Of a stretch of 64,000 nt of DNA, positions 31,512-39,530 are shown piece after piece; position 1 is the stretch's first letter; each line of letters begins with the position of its first letter. The stretch is from NCBI RefSeq assembly GCF_026342355.1, contig NZ_JAPEMV010000007.1, positions 124,001 to 188,000 on the forward strand. Direction: 5' to 3'. The translations under genes and the position numbers were made by a program. The DNA comes from Streptomyces sp. NBC_00249 (lineage in GTDB: Bacteria > Actinomycetota > Actinomycetes > Streptomycetales > Streptomycetaceae). The notes below the pieces were generated by a model. The model had not been told where the DNA came from. It saw only the letters and a list, made by a program, of their open reading frames with translations, and searched no databases.

Positions 31512-31517
31512 TAGGCT
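31512..31517 (+). promoter_or_regulatory. -10-like TAGGCT before mshC
   Basis: TAGGCT ends 6 nt before ATG 31524, no ribosome-binding site is present, and a leaderless mshC transcript is likely. Confidence 0.55.
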
Positions 31518-31523
31518 CGAAGC

Positions 31524-32753
31524 ATGCATGCCTGGCCCGCTTCTGAGGTCCCCGCCCTGCCTGGCAAGGGCCGCGACCTCCAGATCCACGACACCGCGAC
31601 CCAGGGGACGATCACCCTCGACCCCGGTCCCGTCGCCCGTATCTATGTCTGCGGGATCACCCCGTACGACGCGACCCACATCGGTCACGCGGCGACCTAC
31701 AACGCGTTCGACCTCGTACAGCGCGTGTGGCTCGACAACAAGCGGCAGGTCCACTACGTCCAGAACGTCACCGACGTGGACGACCCCCTCCTGGAGCGGG
31801 CGCTGCGCGACGGGCAGGACTGGACCGAGCTCGCCGAACGCGAGACGGCCCTCTTCCGCGAGGACATGACCGCCCTGCGGATGCTCCCGCCGCAGCACTA
31901 CATCGGCGCGGTCGAGGCCATACCGGGCATCGTGCCGCTGGTCGAGCGGCTCCGGGACGCGGGCGCCGCGTACGAACTCGAGGGCGACGTCTACTTCTCG
32001 GTGGAGTCCGACCCGCACTTCGGCGGAGTCTCCAACCTCGACGCGGCGGCGATGCGGCTGCTGTCCGCCGAGCGCGGCGGCGACCCGGACCGGGCGGGGA
32101 AGAAGAACCCCCTCGACCCGATGCTGTGGATGGCCGCCCGCCCGGGCGAGCCCAGCTGGGACGGCGGCTCGCTGGGCCGCGGCCGGCCGGGCTGGCACAT
32201 CGAGTGCGTGGCCATCGCCCTCGACCACCTCGGCATGGGCTTCGACATCCAGGGCGGCGGCTCGGACCTGGCCTTCCCGCACCACGAGATGGGCGCCTCG
32301 CACGCGCAGGCCCTGACGGGCGAGTTCCCGATGGCCAAGGCGTACGTCCACGCCGGAATGGTCGCGCTGCACGGCGAGAAGATGTCGAAGTCCAAGGGCA
32401 ACCTGGTCTTCGTCTCGGCCCTGCGCCGCGCCGGGGTCGACCCGGCGGCGATCCGCCTGGCCCTGCTGTCGCACCACTACCGCGCGAACTGGGAGTGGAC
32501 CGACGCCGTCCTCGCCGAGGCCGTGACCCGGCTGGAGCGCTGGCGCGCGGCCGTCTCCCGCCCGGACGGGGTCCCGGCGGACGCCCTGGTCGAGGAGGTC
32601 CGCGAGGCCCTCTCCCGCGACCTGGACGCCCCCGCCGCGCTGGCGGCCGTCGACCGCTGGGTCGAGCTCCAGCTCGCCTCCGACGAAACCGACGAATCGG
32701 CCCCGGGCCTGGTCTCCCGCACGGTGGACGCCCTCCTGGGCGTAGCCCTGTAA
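31524..32753 (+). CDS. mshC: Cysteine:glucosaminyl-inositol ligase MshC (mycothiol biosynthesis)
   Basis: A 409-residue paralogue of cysteinyl-tRNA synthetase that joins Cys to GlcN-inositol in an ATP-dependent step of mycothiol synthesis. Motifs: zinc Cys43 in YVCGITPYDATHIGHAATY, HIGH at 52-55, the WHIECVAIALDHLG and FPHHEMGASHA zinc-binding region, and KMSKS at about 286-290. The short C-terminal helical domain lacks the anticodon-binding module of CysS. The N-terminal ALPGKGRDLQIHDTATQGTI is typical for MshC. Confidence 0.96.
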   Translation: MHAWPASEVPALPGKGRDLQIHDTATQGTITLDPGPVARIYVCGITPYDATHIGHAATYNAFDLVQRVWLDNKRQVHYVQNVTDVDDPLLERALRDGQDWTELAERETALFREDMTALRMLPPQHYIGAVEAIPGIVPLVERLRDAGAAYELEGDVYFSVESDPHFGGVSNLDAAAMRLLSAERGGDPDRAGKKNPLDPMLWMAARPGEPSWDGGSLGRGRPGWHIECVAIALDHLGMGFDIQGGGSDLAFPHHEMGASHAQALTGEFPMAKAYVHAGMVALHGEKMSKSKGNLVFVSALRRAGVDPAAIRLALLSHHYRANWEWTDAVLAEAVTRLERWRAAVSRPDGVPADALVEEVREALSRDLDAPAALAAVDRWVELQLASDETDESAPGLVSRTVDALLGVAL

Positions 32754-32789
32754 CGCCCAGGCTTTCTGGGGCTCCGCCCCGGACCCCGC

Positions 32790-32840
32790 GCCTCAAACGC
32801 CGGCGGGGCTGGATTTCTCAGCCTCGCCGGCGTTTGAGGC
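32790..32840. repeat. Large inverted repeat (Streptomyces GCCTCAAACGCCGGCG element)
   Basis: The 22-base arms at 32790-32811 and 32819-32840 pair throughout, with one G-U, around a 7-base loop. The arm sequence GCCTCAAACGCCGGCG is a motif I recall as recurring between Streptomyces genes. It lies between convergent mshC and the PAC2 gene, probably acting as a bidirectional terminator. Confidence 0.8.
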
Positions 32841-32935
32841 GGGAACCGGGGGCACCTCCCAGCGGTAGCTGGGGGAGGAAGGGCGGGTAGGGGACGGCCC
32901 CGCGCAGCGGCACCGCCCCCCGCCCACCCGCCCGG

Positions 32936-34009
32936 CTACGTCTCCGGGGTCCCGGGGGTCTCCGGGGTGTCGTCCCCGGGCTCCTCCGGACCCGCCGTCG
33001 GCTCGGGCTCCGGCGCGGCGGCAGGCGGCTGCGGCTCCGGCCCCTCCGGTGCGGCGGCAGGCGGCTGCGGATCCTCCCCGGACAGGTCCGGCCTCCGCTT
33101 CGCCGGCTTCGTCAGCCCGCTGGAGGTGTCCCGCAGGTACGAGCCGTCCCCCGGCTCCCCGCCCGCGGACGGGTCCCGCCGCCGCAGGTACCGCTCGAAC
33201 TCCCGGGCGATCGCGTCCCCGGACGCCTCCGGCAGATCCGCGGTGTCCCGCGCCTCCTCCAGCGTCTGGACGTACTCCGCCACCTCGCTGTCCTCGGCGG
33301 CCAGTTGGTCCACGCCCAGCTGCCACGCCCGCGCGTCCTCCGGCAGCTCGCCCAGCGGGATCCGCAGGTCGATCAGGTCCTCCAGCCGGTTCAGCAGCGC
33401 CAGCGTCGCCTTCGGGTTCGGCGGCTGCGACACGTAGTGCGGCACCGCCGCCCACAGGGACACGGCCGGCATCCCCGCATGGGTGCAGGCCTCCTGGAGG
33501 ACGCCGACGATCCCGGTCGGGCCCTCGTACTTGGTCTCCTCCAGGTCCATCGTCCGCGCCAGGTCCGCGTCCGAGGTCACCCCGCTCACCGGTACCGGCC
33601 GGGTGTGCGGGGTGTCCCCGAGCAGCGCGCCCAGGATGACCACCATCTCCACACCCAGCTCGACCGCGAAGCCGAGGATCTCCTCGCAGAACGACCGCCA
33701 CCGCATGGACGGTTCGATCCCGCGCACCAGCACCAGGTCGCGCGGTTTCGCGCCGCCGATCCGGACCACCGACAGCCGCGTCGTCGGCCAGGTGATCTTC
33801 CTGACCCCGTTGTCCAGCCACACCGTCGGCCGGTTGACCTGGAAGTCGTAGTAGTCCTCGGCGTCCAGCGCCGCGAATACCTCGCCCTTCCACTCCCGGT
33901 CCAGGTGCGCCACCGCACCGGAGGCGGCGTCACCCGCGTCGTTCCAGCCCTCGAACGCGGCCACCATGACCGGGTCGATCAGCTCGGGCACGCCCTCAAG
34001 CTCGATCAC
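32936..34009 (-). CDS. PAC2 family protein
   Basis: A 357-residue PAC2 (proteasome assembly chaperone 2-like) protein. The fold begins MIELEGVPELIDPVMVAAFE and GWNDAGDAASGAVAHL, followed by LVLVRGIEPSMRWRSFCEEI, VVILGALLGDTPHTRPVPVS and LWAAVPHYVSQPPNPKATLA. A disordered Pro/Glu tail (residues about 300-357) contains direct PQPPAAAPEGPE/PQPPAAAPEPEP repeats. The start is GTG 34009 with AAGGAG upstream. It is downstream of glpD on the same strand, but a strong terminator intervenes. Its exact role in actinobacteria is not known. Confidence 0.88.
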   Translation of the reverse strand: MIELEGVPELIDPVMVAAFEGWNDAGDAASGAVAHLDREWKGEVFAALDAEDYYDFQVNRPTVWLDNGVRKITWPTTRLSVVRIGGAKPRDLVLVRGIEPSMRWRSFCEEILGFAVELGVEMVVILGALLGDTPHTRPVPVSGVTSDADLARTMDLEETKYEGPTGIVGVLQEACTHAGMPAVSLWAAVPHYVSQPPNPKATLALLNRLEDLIDLRIPLGELPEDARAWQLGVDQLAAEDSEVAEYVQTLEEARDTADLPEASGDAIAREFERYLRRRDPSAGGEPGDGSYLRDTSSGLTKPAKRRPDLSGEDPQPPAAAPEGPEPQPPAAAPEPEPTAGPEEPGDDTPETPGTPET

Positions 34010-34086
34010 CCAGGTCTCCTTCCGAAGTTCCCTTGCGTACGTGGGTCAGCCTAAGCCTTGATGAGGCAGCGGCCACAGCCCACGAC

Positions 34087-34118
34087 AGAGGGGCGGTTCC
34101 CCTCGGAACCGCCCCTCT
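34087..34118 (-). terminator. Terminator of the glycerol operon
   Basis: AGAGGGGCGGTTCC and GGAACCGCCCCTCT form a perfect 14-bp stem with a 4-base loop, about 18 bp past the glpD stop. Confidence 0.9.
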
Positions 34119-34136
34119 TCCCCACCTGCGGGAGAG

Positions 34137-35744
34137 CTATGCCTTGCGGCCCAGCATCTCCTCGACACGGGCCCGTACGGACGCGTCGTCCAGGCCGCGG
34201 ACCGTCACCGTCGTACGGCGGCGCAGCACGTCGTCGACCGTCTCGGCCCACTCGTTGTCACGGGCGTACGCGACCTGCGCCCAGATCTCCGGACCGTCGG
34301 GGTGGATCCGCTCGGCCAGCGCCGCGTCCTCGTTCGCCAGGCGCGCGACGTCGAAGGCCAGCGAGCCGTAGTGCGAGGCCAGGTGGCGGGCCGTCAGCGG
34401 GTCCATCCGGGTGCCGGGCTCGCGGTCCACCAGCAGCCGGTGCGCGACCGCGTTCGGGTTGGCGACACCGGGCAGCGGGACACGGCGCACCAGCGACTTC
34501 ACCGGCTCCATGTCCTCGGTCAGCGGGCTGCCGGGGAGCTTGGCCAGCTTGTCCATGACCACGCGGCCGATGTGACGGTACGTCGTCCACTTGCCGCCGG
34601 CCACGGACAGCATGCCGCCCGCGCCCTCGGAGACCACCGTCTCGCGCTTGGCCTTCTCGACGCCGCCGGGGCCGCCGGGCAGCACCCGCAGGCCGGCGAA
34701 GGCGTATGTCATCAGCGAGCGGTCCAGGTCCGCGTCCTTCACCGAGAAGGCCGCCTCGTCCAGGATCTGCTGGATGTCGGACTCGGTGGCGCGCACGTCC
34801 GCCGGGTCGCCCTCGTAGACCTCGTCGGTGGTGCCCAGCAGGAGCTGGTCCTCCCACGGCAGGGCGAAGGTGATGCGGTACTTGTCGATCGGGGTGGCCA
34901 TGGCGGCCTTCCACGGCGACTTGCGCTTCATGACGATGTGCGCGCCCTTGGAGAGGCGGATCGACGGCATCGCGTGCTTGTCTTCCATGCGCCGCAGGTG
35001 GTCCACCCACGGGCCGGTGGCGTTGAGCACGACGCGCGCGTCGACACCGAACTCGGTGCCGTCGAGACGGTCCTTGAGCTCGGCGCCGCTGACCCGGCCG
35101 CGCGTGGTGCGCAGCCCGGTGACCTCGGCGTGGTTCAGGACGACCGCACCCGACTCGACCGCGGCGCGCACCGTCATGACGGCGACGCGGGAGTCGTTCA
35201 TCTGGTGGTCGTAGTAGACGGCGACGGCCTTGAGGTTGTCCGTCTTCAGACCCGGGTTGTCGGCGACGGCGCGGGCCGGCGAGATGACCTTGCCGATGCC
35301 GTCGCCGAAGGCCGAGAGCGCCGAGTACGCGAAGACGCCCGCGCCCAGCTTCGCCGCGCCGACCGGGCCGCCCTTGTACACGGGCAGGTAGAAGGTCAGC
35401 GGGTTGACCAGGTGCGGGGCCACGTCCTTGGCCAGCACCCGGCGCTCGTGGTGGTTCTCGGCGACCAGCTTGACCGCGCCGGTCTGCAGGTAGCGCAGGC
35501 CGCCGTGGACGAGCTTGGAGGAGGCCGAGGAGGTGGCGCCGGCGAAGTCGCCGGCGTCCACCATGGCAACCCGCAGACCCGACTGCGCGGCGTGCCAGGC
35601 CACGGAGGTGCCCAGGATGCCACCGCCGATGACGAGCAGGTCGTACGTGGCCTTCGCCAGCTGCTCACGGGTTTCGGCGCGGCTCGGGTTCGAACCGGCG
35701 GTCGGGTGCGTGCCCAGTGCGGTCACGCTCTGCGGGATGCTCAT
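34137..35744 (-). CDS. glpD: Glycerol-3-phosphate dehydrogenase/oxidase GlpD
   Basis: A 535-residue FAD-dependent, membrane-associated enzyme that oxidises glycerol-3-phosphate to dihydroxyacetone phosphate and feeds electrons to the quinone pool. FAD-binding YDLLVIGGGILGTSVAWHAA (about residues 33-52), then ATSSASSKLVHGGLRYL, VLNATGPWVDHLR, LPWEDQLLLGTTDEVYEGDP and MLSVAGGKWTTYRHI are all present. Third structural gene of gylR-glpF-glpK-glpD, 41 bp after glpK; GAGAGA precedes ATG 35744. Confidence 0.96.
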   Translation of the reverse strand: MSIPQSVTALGTHPTAGSNPSRAETREQLAKATYDLLVIGGGILGTSVAWHAAQSGLRVAMVDAGDFAGATSSASSKLVHGGLRYLQTGAVKLVAENHHERRVLAKDVAPHLVNPLTFYLPVYKGGPVGAAKLGAGVFAYSALSAFGDGIGKVISPARAVADNPGLKTDNLKAVAVYYDHQMNDSRVAVMTVRAAVESGAVVLNHAEVTGLRTTRGRVSGAELKDRLDGTEFGVDARVVLNATGPWVDHLRRMEDKHAMPSIRLSKGAHIVMKRKSPWKAAMATPIDKYRITFALPWEDQLLLGTTDEVYEGDPADVRATESDIQQILDEAAFSVKDADLDRSLMTYAFAGLRVLPGGPGGVEKAKRETVVSEGAGGMLSVAGGKWTTYRHIGRVVMDKLAKLPGSPLTEDMEPVKSLVRRVPLPGVANPNAVAHRLLVDREPGTRMDPLTARHLASHYGSLAFDVARLANEDAALAERIHPDGPEIWAQVAYARDNEWAETVDDVLRRRTTVTVRGLDDASVRARVEEMLGRKA

Positions 35745-35785
35745 ATCTCTCTTAGCTCCTCGTCGATTGACTCAGCTGAGTGCGG

Positions 35786-37312
35786 TCAGCTGGCGTCTTC
35801 GTCGTCGACCCAGCCCATGGACCGCTCCACGGCCTTGAGCCAGCTCTTGTACTCGCGGTCCCGCTGCTCGGCGGGCATCCGCGGGGTCCACTCCGCCGCG
35901 CGGCGCCAGTTGGCGCGCAGGGCGTCGGTGTCGGGCCAGAAGCCGACGGCCAGGCCGGCGGCGTAGGCGGCGCCGAGGCAGGTGGTCTCGGCGACCATCG
36001 GGCGCACCACGGGGGCGTCCAGGAAGTCCGAGAGCGTCTGCATCAGCAGGTTGTTGGAGGTCATGCCGCCGTCGACCTTGAGGGCGGCGAGCTCGACGCC
36101 CGAGTCCTTGGTCATGGCGTCGGTGATCTCGCGGGTCTGCCAGGCGGTGGCCTCCAGGACCGCGCGGGCGATGTGCGCCTTGGTGACGTACCGGGTGAGG
36201 CCGGCGATGACACCGCGGGCGTCGGAGCGCCAGTACGGGGCGAAGAGGCCGGAGAAGGCCGGGACGAAGTAGGCGCCGCCGTTGTCCTCGACGGAGGAGG
36301 CCAGGGTCTCGATCTCGGCCGCGGACTTGATCAGGCCCATCTGGTCGCGCATCCACTGGACGAGCGAGCCGGTGACGGCGATGGAGCCCTCCAGCGCGTA
36401 GACCGGCTTCTGGTCGCCGATCTGGTAGCCGACGGTGGTCAGCAGGCCGCTGTAGGAGTTGATGATCTTGTCGCCGGTGTTCATCAGCATGAACGTTCCG
36501 GTGCCGTACGTGGACTTCGCCTCGCCCTCGGCGAAACAGGTCTGGCCGAACAGCGCGGCCTGCTGGTCACCGAGCGCCGAGGCGACCGGGACACCGGCGA
36601 GGACGCCGTCCTTGACGTGGCCGTAGACCTCGGCGGAGGACTTGATCTCCGGGAGGACGTTGAGCGGCACGTCCATGGACTCGGCGATCTTCTCGTCCCA
36701 GGCCAGGCTGTGCAGGTTCATCAGCATGGTGCGCGAGGCGTTGGTGACGTCGGTGACGTGCACGCCGCCCTCGGCGCCGCCGGTGAGGTTCCAGATGACC
36801 CAGGAGTCCATGGTGCCGAAGAGGATGTCCCCGGCCTCGGCGCGCTCGCGCAGGCCCTCGACGTTGTCGAGCAGCCAGCGGACCTTCGGGCCGGCGAAGT
36901 AGCTCGCCAGCGGCAGGCCGGTCTCGCGGCGGAAGCGGTCCTGGCCGACGTTGCGGCCGAGCTCCTTGCACAGGGCGTCGGTGCGGGTGTCCTGCCAGAC
37001 CAGCGCGTTGTGCACCGGCTCGCCGGTGTTCTTGTCCCACAGGACGGTGGTCTCGCGCTGGTTGGTGATGCCGACGGCCTTGACGTCGGCGGCGGTGATC
37101 TCGGCCTTGGCGATGGCCCCGGCGACGACCTCCTGGACGTTGGTCCAGATCTCGGTGGCGTCGTGCTCGACCCAGCCCGGCTTCGGGAAGATCTGCTCGT
37201 GCTCCTTCTGGTCGACGGCGACGATGCGGCCGTCGCGGTCGAAGACGATGCAGCGGGAGGAGGTGGTGCCCTGGTCGATCGCGGCGATGAAGGGGCCGGT
37301 GCTGCTGGTCAT
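35786..37312 (-). CDS. glpK: Glycerol kinase GlpK
   Basis: A 508-residue FGGY kinase converting glycerol and ATP to glycerol-3-phosphate. It starts FIAAIDQGTTSSRCIVFDRD and includes HEQIFPKPGWVEHDATEIW, AVGITNQRETTVLWDKNTGE, the YGTGTFMLMNTG segment and VDGGMTSNNLLMQTLSDFL. AGGAGCAGCC precedes ATG 37312. It lies 78 bp after glpF. It is expected to be induced by glycerol or glycerol-3-phosphate through GylR. Confidence 0.97.
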   Translation of the reverse strand: MTSSTGPFIAAIDQGTTSSRCIVFDRDGRIVAVDQKEHEQIFPKPGWVEHDATEIWTNVQEVVAGAIAKAEITAADVKAVGITNQRETTVLWDKNTGEPVHNALVWQDTRTDALCKELGRNVGQDRFRRETGLPLASYFAGPKVRWLLDNVEGLRERAEAGDILFGTMDSWVIWNLTGGAEGGVHVTDVTNASRTMLMNLHSLAWDEKIAESMDVPLNVLPEIKSSAEVYGHVKDGVLAGVPVASALGDQQAALFGQTCFAEGEAKSTYGTGTFMLMNTGDKIINSYSGLLTTVGYQIGDQKPVYALEGSIAVTGSLVQWMRDQMGLIKSAAEIETLASSVEDNGGAYFVPAFSGLFAPYWRSDARGVIAGLTRYVTKAHIARAVLEATAWQTREITDAMTKDSGVELAALKVDGGMTSNNLLMQTLSDFLDAPVVRPMVAETTCLGAAYAAGLAVGFWPDTDALRANWRRAAEWTPRMPAEQRDREYKSWLKAVERSMGWVDDEDAS

Positions 37313-37390
37313 GATGGCTGCTCCTGGCAGGTCTGGTGAGTAGGCGGAATCAGGAGGGCGGTACGGATCTTGCGATCTTTCCGATGCTGA

Positions 37391-38173
37391 TCAGGCGAAC
37401 GCGATGTTGTACAGACCGCCGGCGAGTGCGGCACCGACGAGCGGGCCGACGACCGGGATCCAGGAGTACCCCCAGTCCGAGCCGCCCTTGTTGGGCAGCG
37501 GGAGCAGGGCGTGCACGATGCGCGGACCGAGGTCGCGCACCGGGTTGATGGCGTAGCCGGTCGGGCCGCCCAGCGAGAGGCCGATGCCGACGACGACGAA
37601 GGAGGTGATCAGGACGCCGATGACACCGAGGCCCTTGCCGTCGTCCTGGAGGCCCTGGGTCAGGATGGCCAGGACCAGGACGACGGTGCCGATGATCTCG
37701 GTCGCGAGGTTCTGGACGACATTACGGATCTCGGGGCCCGTGGAGAAGATGCCGAGCACGGGGCCGGCCTGGTCGTGCGGGTGCGGGTCCTCGGGACCGA
37801 GCTTGGCGTCCTTGATGTTCTCGGGGTCCGCCAGGTGCACGCGGAACTGGCCGTAGTAGGTGATCCACATCAGGACCGCGCCGAGCATGGCACCGAGGAG
37901 CTGGCCGGCGAAGTAGACGGGGACGTCACCCCACTCGCCGGTCTTGACCGCGATGCCGACGGTGACCGCCGGGTTGAGGTGCGCGCCGGAGAGCGGAGCG
38001 GAGACGTACGCGGCGATCAGTACGGCGAAACCCCAGCCGAAGGTGATCGCGAGCCAGCCCGCGCCGCGGGCCTTGGAGCTCTTGAGCGTGAGGGCGGCGC
38101 AGACGCCACCACCGAGCAGTGTGAGCAGGGCGGTACCGATGGTCTCGCCGATGAAGATGTCGGAGCTGGACAC
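37391..38173 (-). CDS. glpF: Glycerol facilitator GlpF (aquaporin family)
   Basis: A 260-residue MIP channel with six membrane helices and two half-helices. The first signature is SGAHLNPAVTVG; the second reads YAINPVRDLGPRIV, so it is NPV rather than the canonical NPA, with the selectivity Arg kept. GTG 38173 is chosen because AAGGAG lies 7 nt upstream; the frame open to 38254 is unlikely to be translated. It is the first structural gene of the gyl operon, with a candidate GylR box about 125 bp upstream. Confidence 0.94.
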   Translation of the reverse strand: MSSSDIFIGETIGTALLTLLGGGVCAALTLKSSKARGAGWLAITFGWGFAVLIAAYVSAPLSGAHLNPAVTVGIAVKTGEWGDVPVYFAGQLLGAMLGAVLMWITYYGQFRVHLADPENIKDAKLGPEDPHPHDQAGPVLGIFSTGPEIRNVVQNLATEIIGTVVLVLAILTQGLQDDGKGLGVIGVLITSFVVVGIGLSLGGPTGYAINPVRDLGPRIVHALLPLPNKGGSDWGYSWIPVVGPLVGAALAGGLYNIAFA

Positions 38174-38273
38174 CCGCGACTCCTTTGTCTTACGTCCAGG
38201 GGTGGGCGGACACCGGGTCCCTCCGGTGGTCCACGCACTCGGTGAGTGCTGCACCGGTCCTTGGCCTCGCCAT

Positions 38274-38315
38274 ACCCTAACGCGTATTGCCGGTAGGTGT
38301 TCGACAATGCCGACC
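38274..38315 (-). promoter_or_regulatory. Candidate glpF promoter region with GylR box A
   Basis: On the plus strand TGTTCGACAATGCCGACC (38298-38315) shares the 12-mer GTTCGACAATGC with the site before gylR. Nineteen bp downstream on the minus strand lies a -10-like TAGGGT (38279-38274), giving a leader of about 95 nt before glpF. The box would cover the -35 region, as expected for IclR-type control. Confidence 0.55.
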
Positions 38316-38497
38316 GATGAACGGCAGTTTTCCGCCTAGGTGAAGAACGCGTCAAGGGTCGACCAGGTCAAAGAACCGGATCGTTACCACTCGGTACGAT
38401 CGCCCAAATTCGGCCATTGAGCGATCCGAAAATGACAAAATCCACCCAAATGGCCCACAAAGTGGCCATCGGGTGGACTGTTGGCATCAGGTCAAGC

Positions 38498-39265
38498 TCA
38501 GAACCGGCCCGCTCCGAGGTCGCGCGAAACCGACCGCGCGCAGTCCCGTACGGAGGCCACCAGCGCCGCCCGCGGCTCCCCGGACTCCCCGCACACCCGC
38601 TCCACGGCCCCCGCCACGGCCACCGCACCGACCGGCATCCGGCGCCGGTCGTGGATGGGCGCGGCCACCGAGGCGATGCCCTCCCAGGTCTCCTCCACGT
38701 CCGCGGCCCAGCCCCGCGCCCGGGTCAGCCCCAGGACCTCCTCGAAGCCCGCCGCGTCCGTGACGGTGCGCGGGGTGAACGCCTCCCGGTCCGCCTCCAC
38801 GACCTGGGTGTGCGCGACCGGGTCGTAGGCCGACAGCACCTTGCCCAGCGCCGTGGAGTGCAGCGGCTGCATGGCCCCCACCTCCAGCACTTGACGGCTG
38901 TCGTCCGGGCGGAACACGTGGTGCATGATCAGCACCCCGCTCTGGTGCAGCACCCCCACGTACACGCTCTCCCCGCTCGCCCGGGCCAGGTCGTCCGTCC
39001 AGACCAGCGCGCGGGCGCGCAGCTCGTGCACGTCCAGGTAGCTGTTGCCCAGCCGCAGCAGCTCCGCGCCCAGCTGGTACCGCCCCGAAGCCGGGTCCTG
39101 CTCCACGAAGCCCTCGGCCTGCAGGGTGCGCAGGATCCCGTGCGCCGTGCCCTTGGCCAGGCCCAGGGCGGACGCCACGTCCGACAGGCCCAGCCGGCGC
39201 TCCCCGCCCGCCAGGAGTCGCAGCATCGCAGCGGCTCGTTCGAGCGACTGGATGTTCCGTGCCAT
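38498..39265 (-). CDS. gylR: IclR family regulator GylR
   Basis: A 255-residue IclR-type regulator. The N-terminal winged HTH (about residues 6-65: IQSLERAAAMLRLLAGGERR, LGLSDVASALGLAKGTAHGI) is followed by the effector-binding domain (SGESVYVGVLHQSGVLIMHH, MQPLHSTALGKVLSAYDP, GWAADVEETWEGIASVAAPI). ATG 39265 is chosen because AGGAGGCTG lies just upstream. In S. coelicolor GylR represses the glycerol operon, responds to glycerol-3-phosphate and also acts on its own promoter; the same gene order is seen here. Confidence 0.93.
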   Translation of the reverse strand: MARNIQSLERAAAMLRLLAGGERRLGLSDVASALGLAKGTAHGILRTLQAEGFVEQDPASGRYQLGAELLRLGNSYLDVHELRARALVWTDDLARASGESVYVGVLHQSGVLIMHHVFRPDDSRQVLEVGAMQPLHSTALGKVLSAYDPVAHTQVVEADREAFTPRTVTDAAGFEEVLGLTRARGWAADVEETWEGIASVAAPIHDRRRMPVGAVAVAGAVERVCGESGEPRAALVASVRDCARSVSRDLGAGRF

Positions 39266-39286
39266 CGCGCAGCCTCCTGCTGACGT

Positions 39287-39324
39287 AGTTCGACAATGCT
39301 GAACAGTATCGGTCGATGCCGACC
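39287..39324 (-). promoter_or_regulatory. Candidate GylR boxes B and C upstream of gylR
   Basis: Two adjacent sites, AGTTCGACAATGCTGAAC (39287-39304) and TATCGGTCGATGCCGACC (39307-39324), lie 22-60 bp upstream of gylR. Each shares part of box A before glpF: the first shares GTTCGACAATGC, the second shares ATGCCGACC. This fits autoregulation. Confidence 0.55.
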
Positions 39325-39456
39325 TTGTGCATGGTTGGGCGTTTCCCTGTCTGGTGCGACCCACCAGATCCGGCCACCCGGCCGACGAACGGCCCCCCGC
39401 GCACAGAATGCAGTCCGCCACGTGGGACAGCCTCACCGGGGCGGGCGCCGCACGGT

Positions 39457-39495
39457 TACCCTGACCGCGTGCACCCTTGACACAGAGGGGGTGCA
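39457..39495 (+). promoter_or_regulatory. Candidate metH -10 element and leader hairpin
   Basis: TACCCT (39457-39462) would place transcription start near 39469. The 60-nt leader then begins with a hairpin, TGCACCC (39470-39476) pairing with GGGTGCA (39489-39495). No B12-box or SAM-type riboswitch core is recognisable. Confidence 0.35.
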
Positions 39496-39530
39496 AAGCC
39501 GACAGCCGTCGCATCCCAGGGAGCTCGCCC

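Noticed and set aside
39266..39530. Possible cobalamin riboswitch before metH
   Set aside because: No B12-box or conserved core could be recognised by eye; a covariance search would decide.
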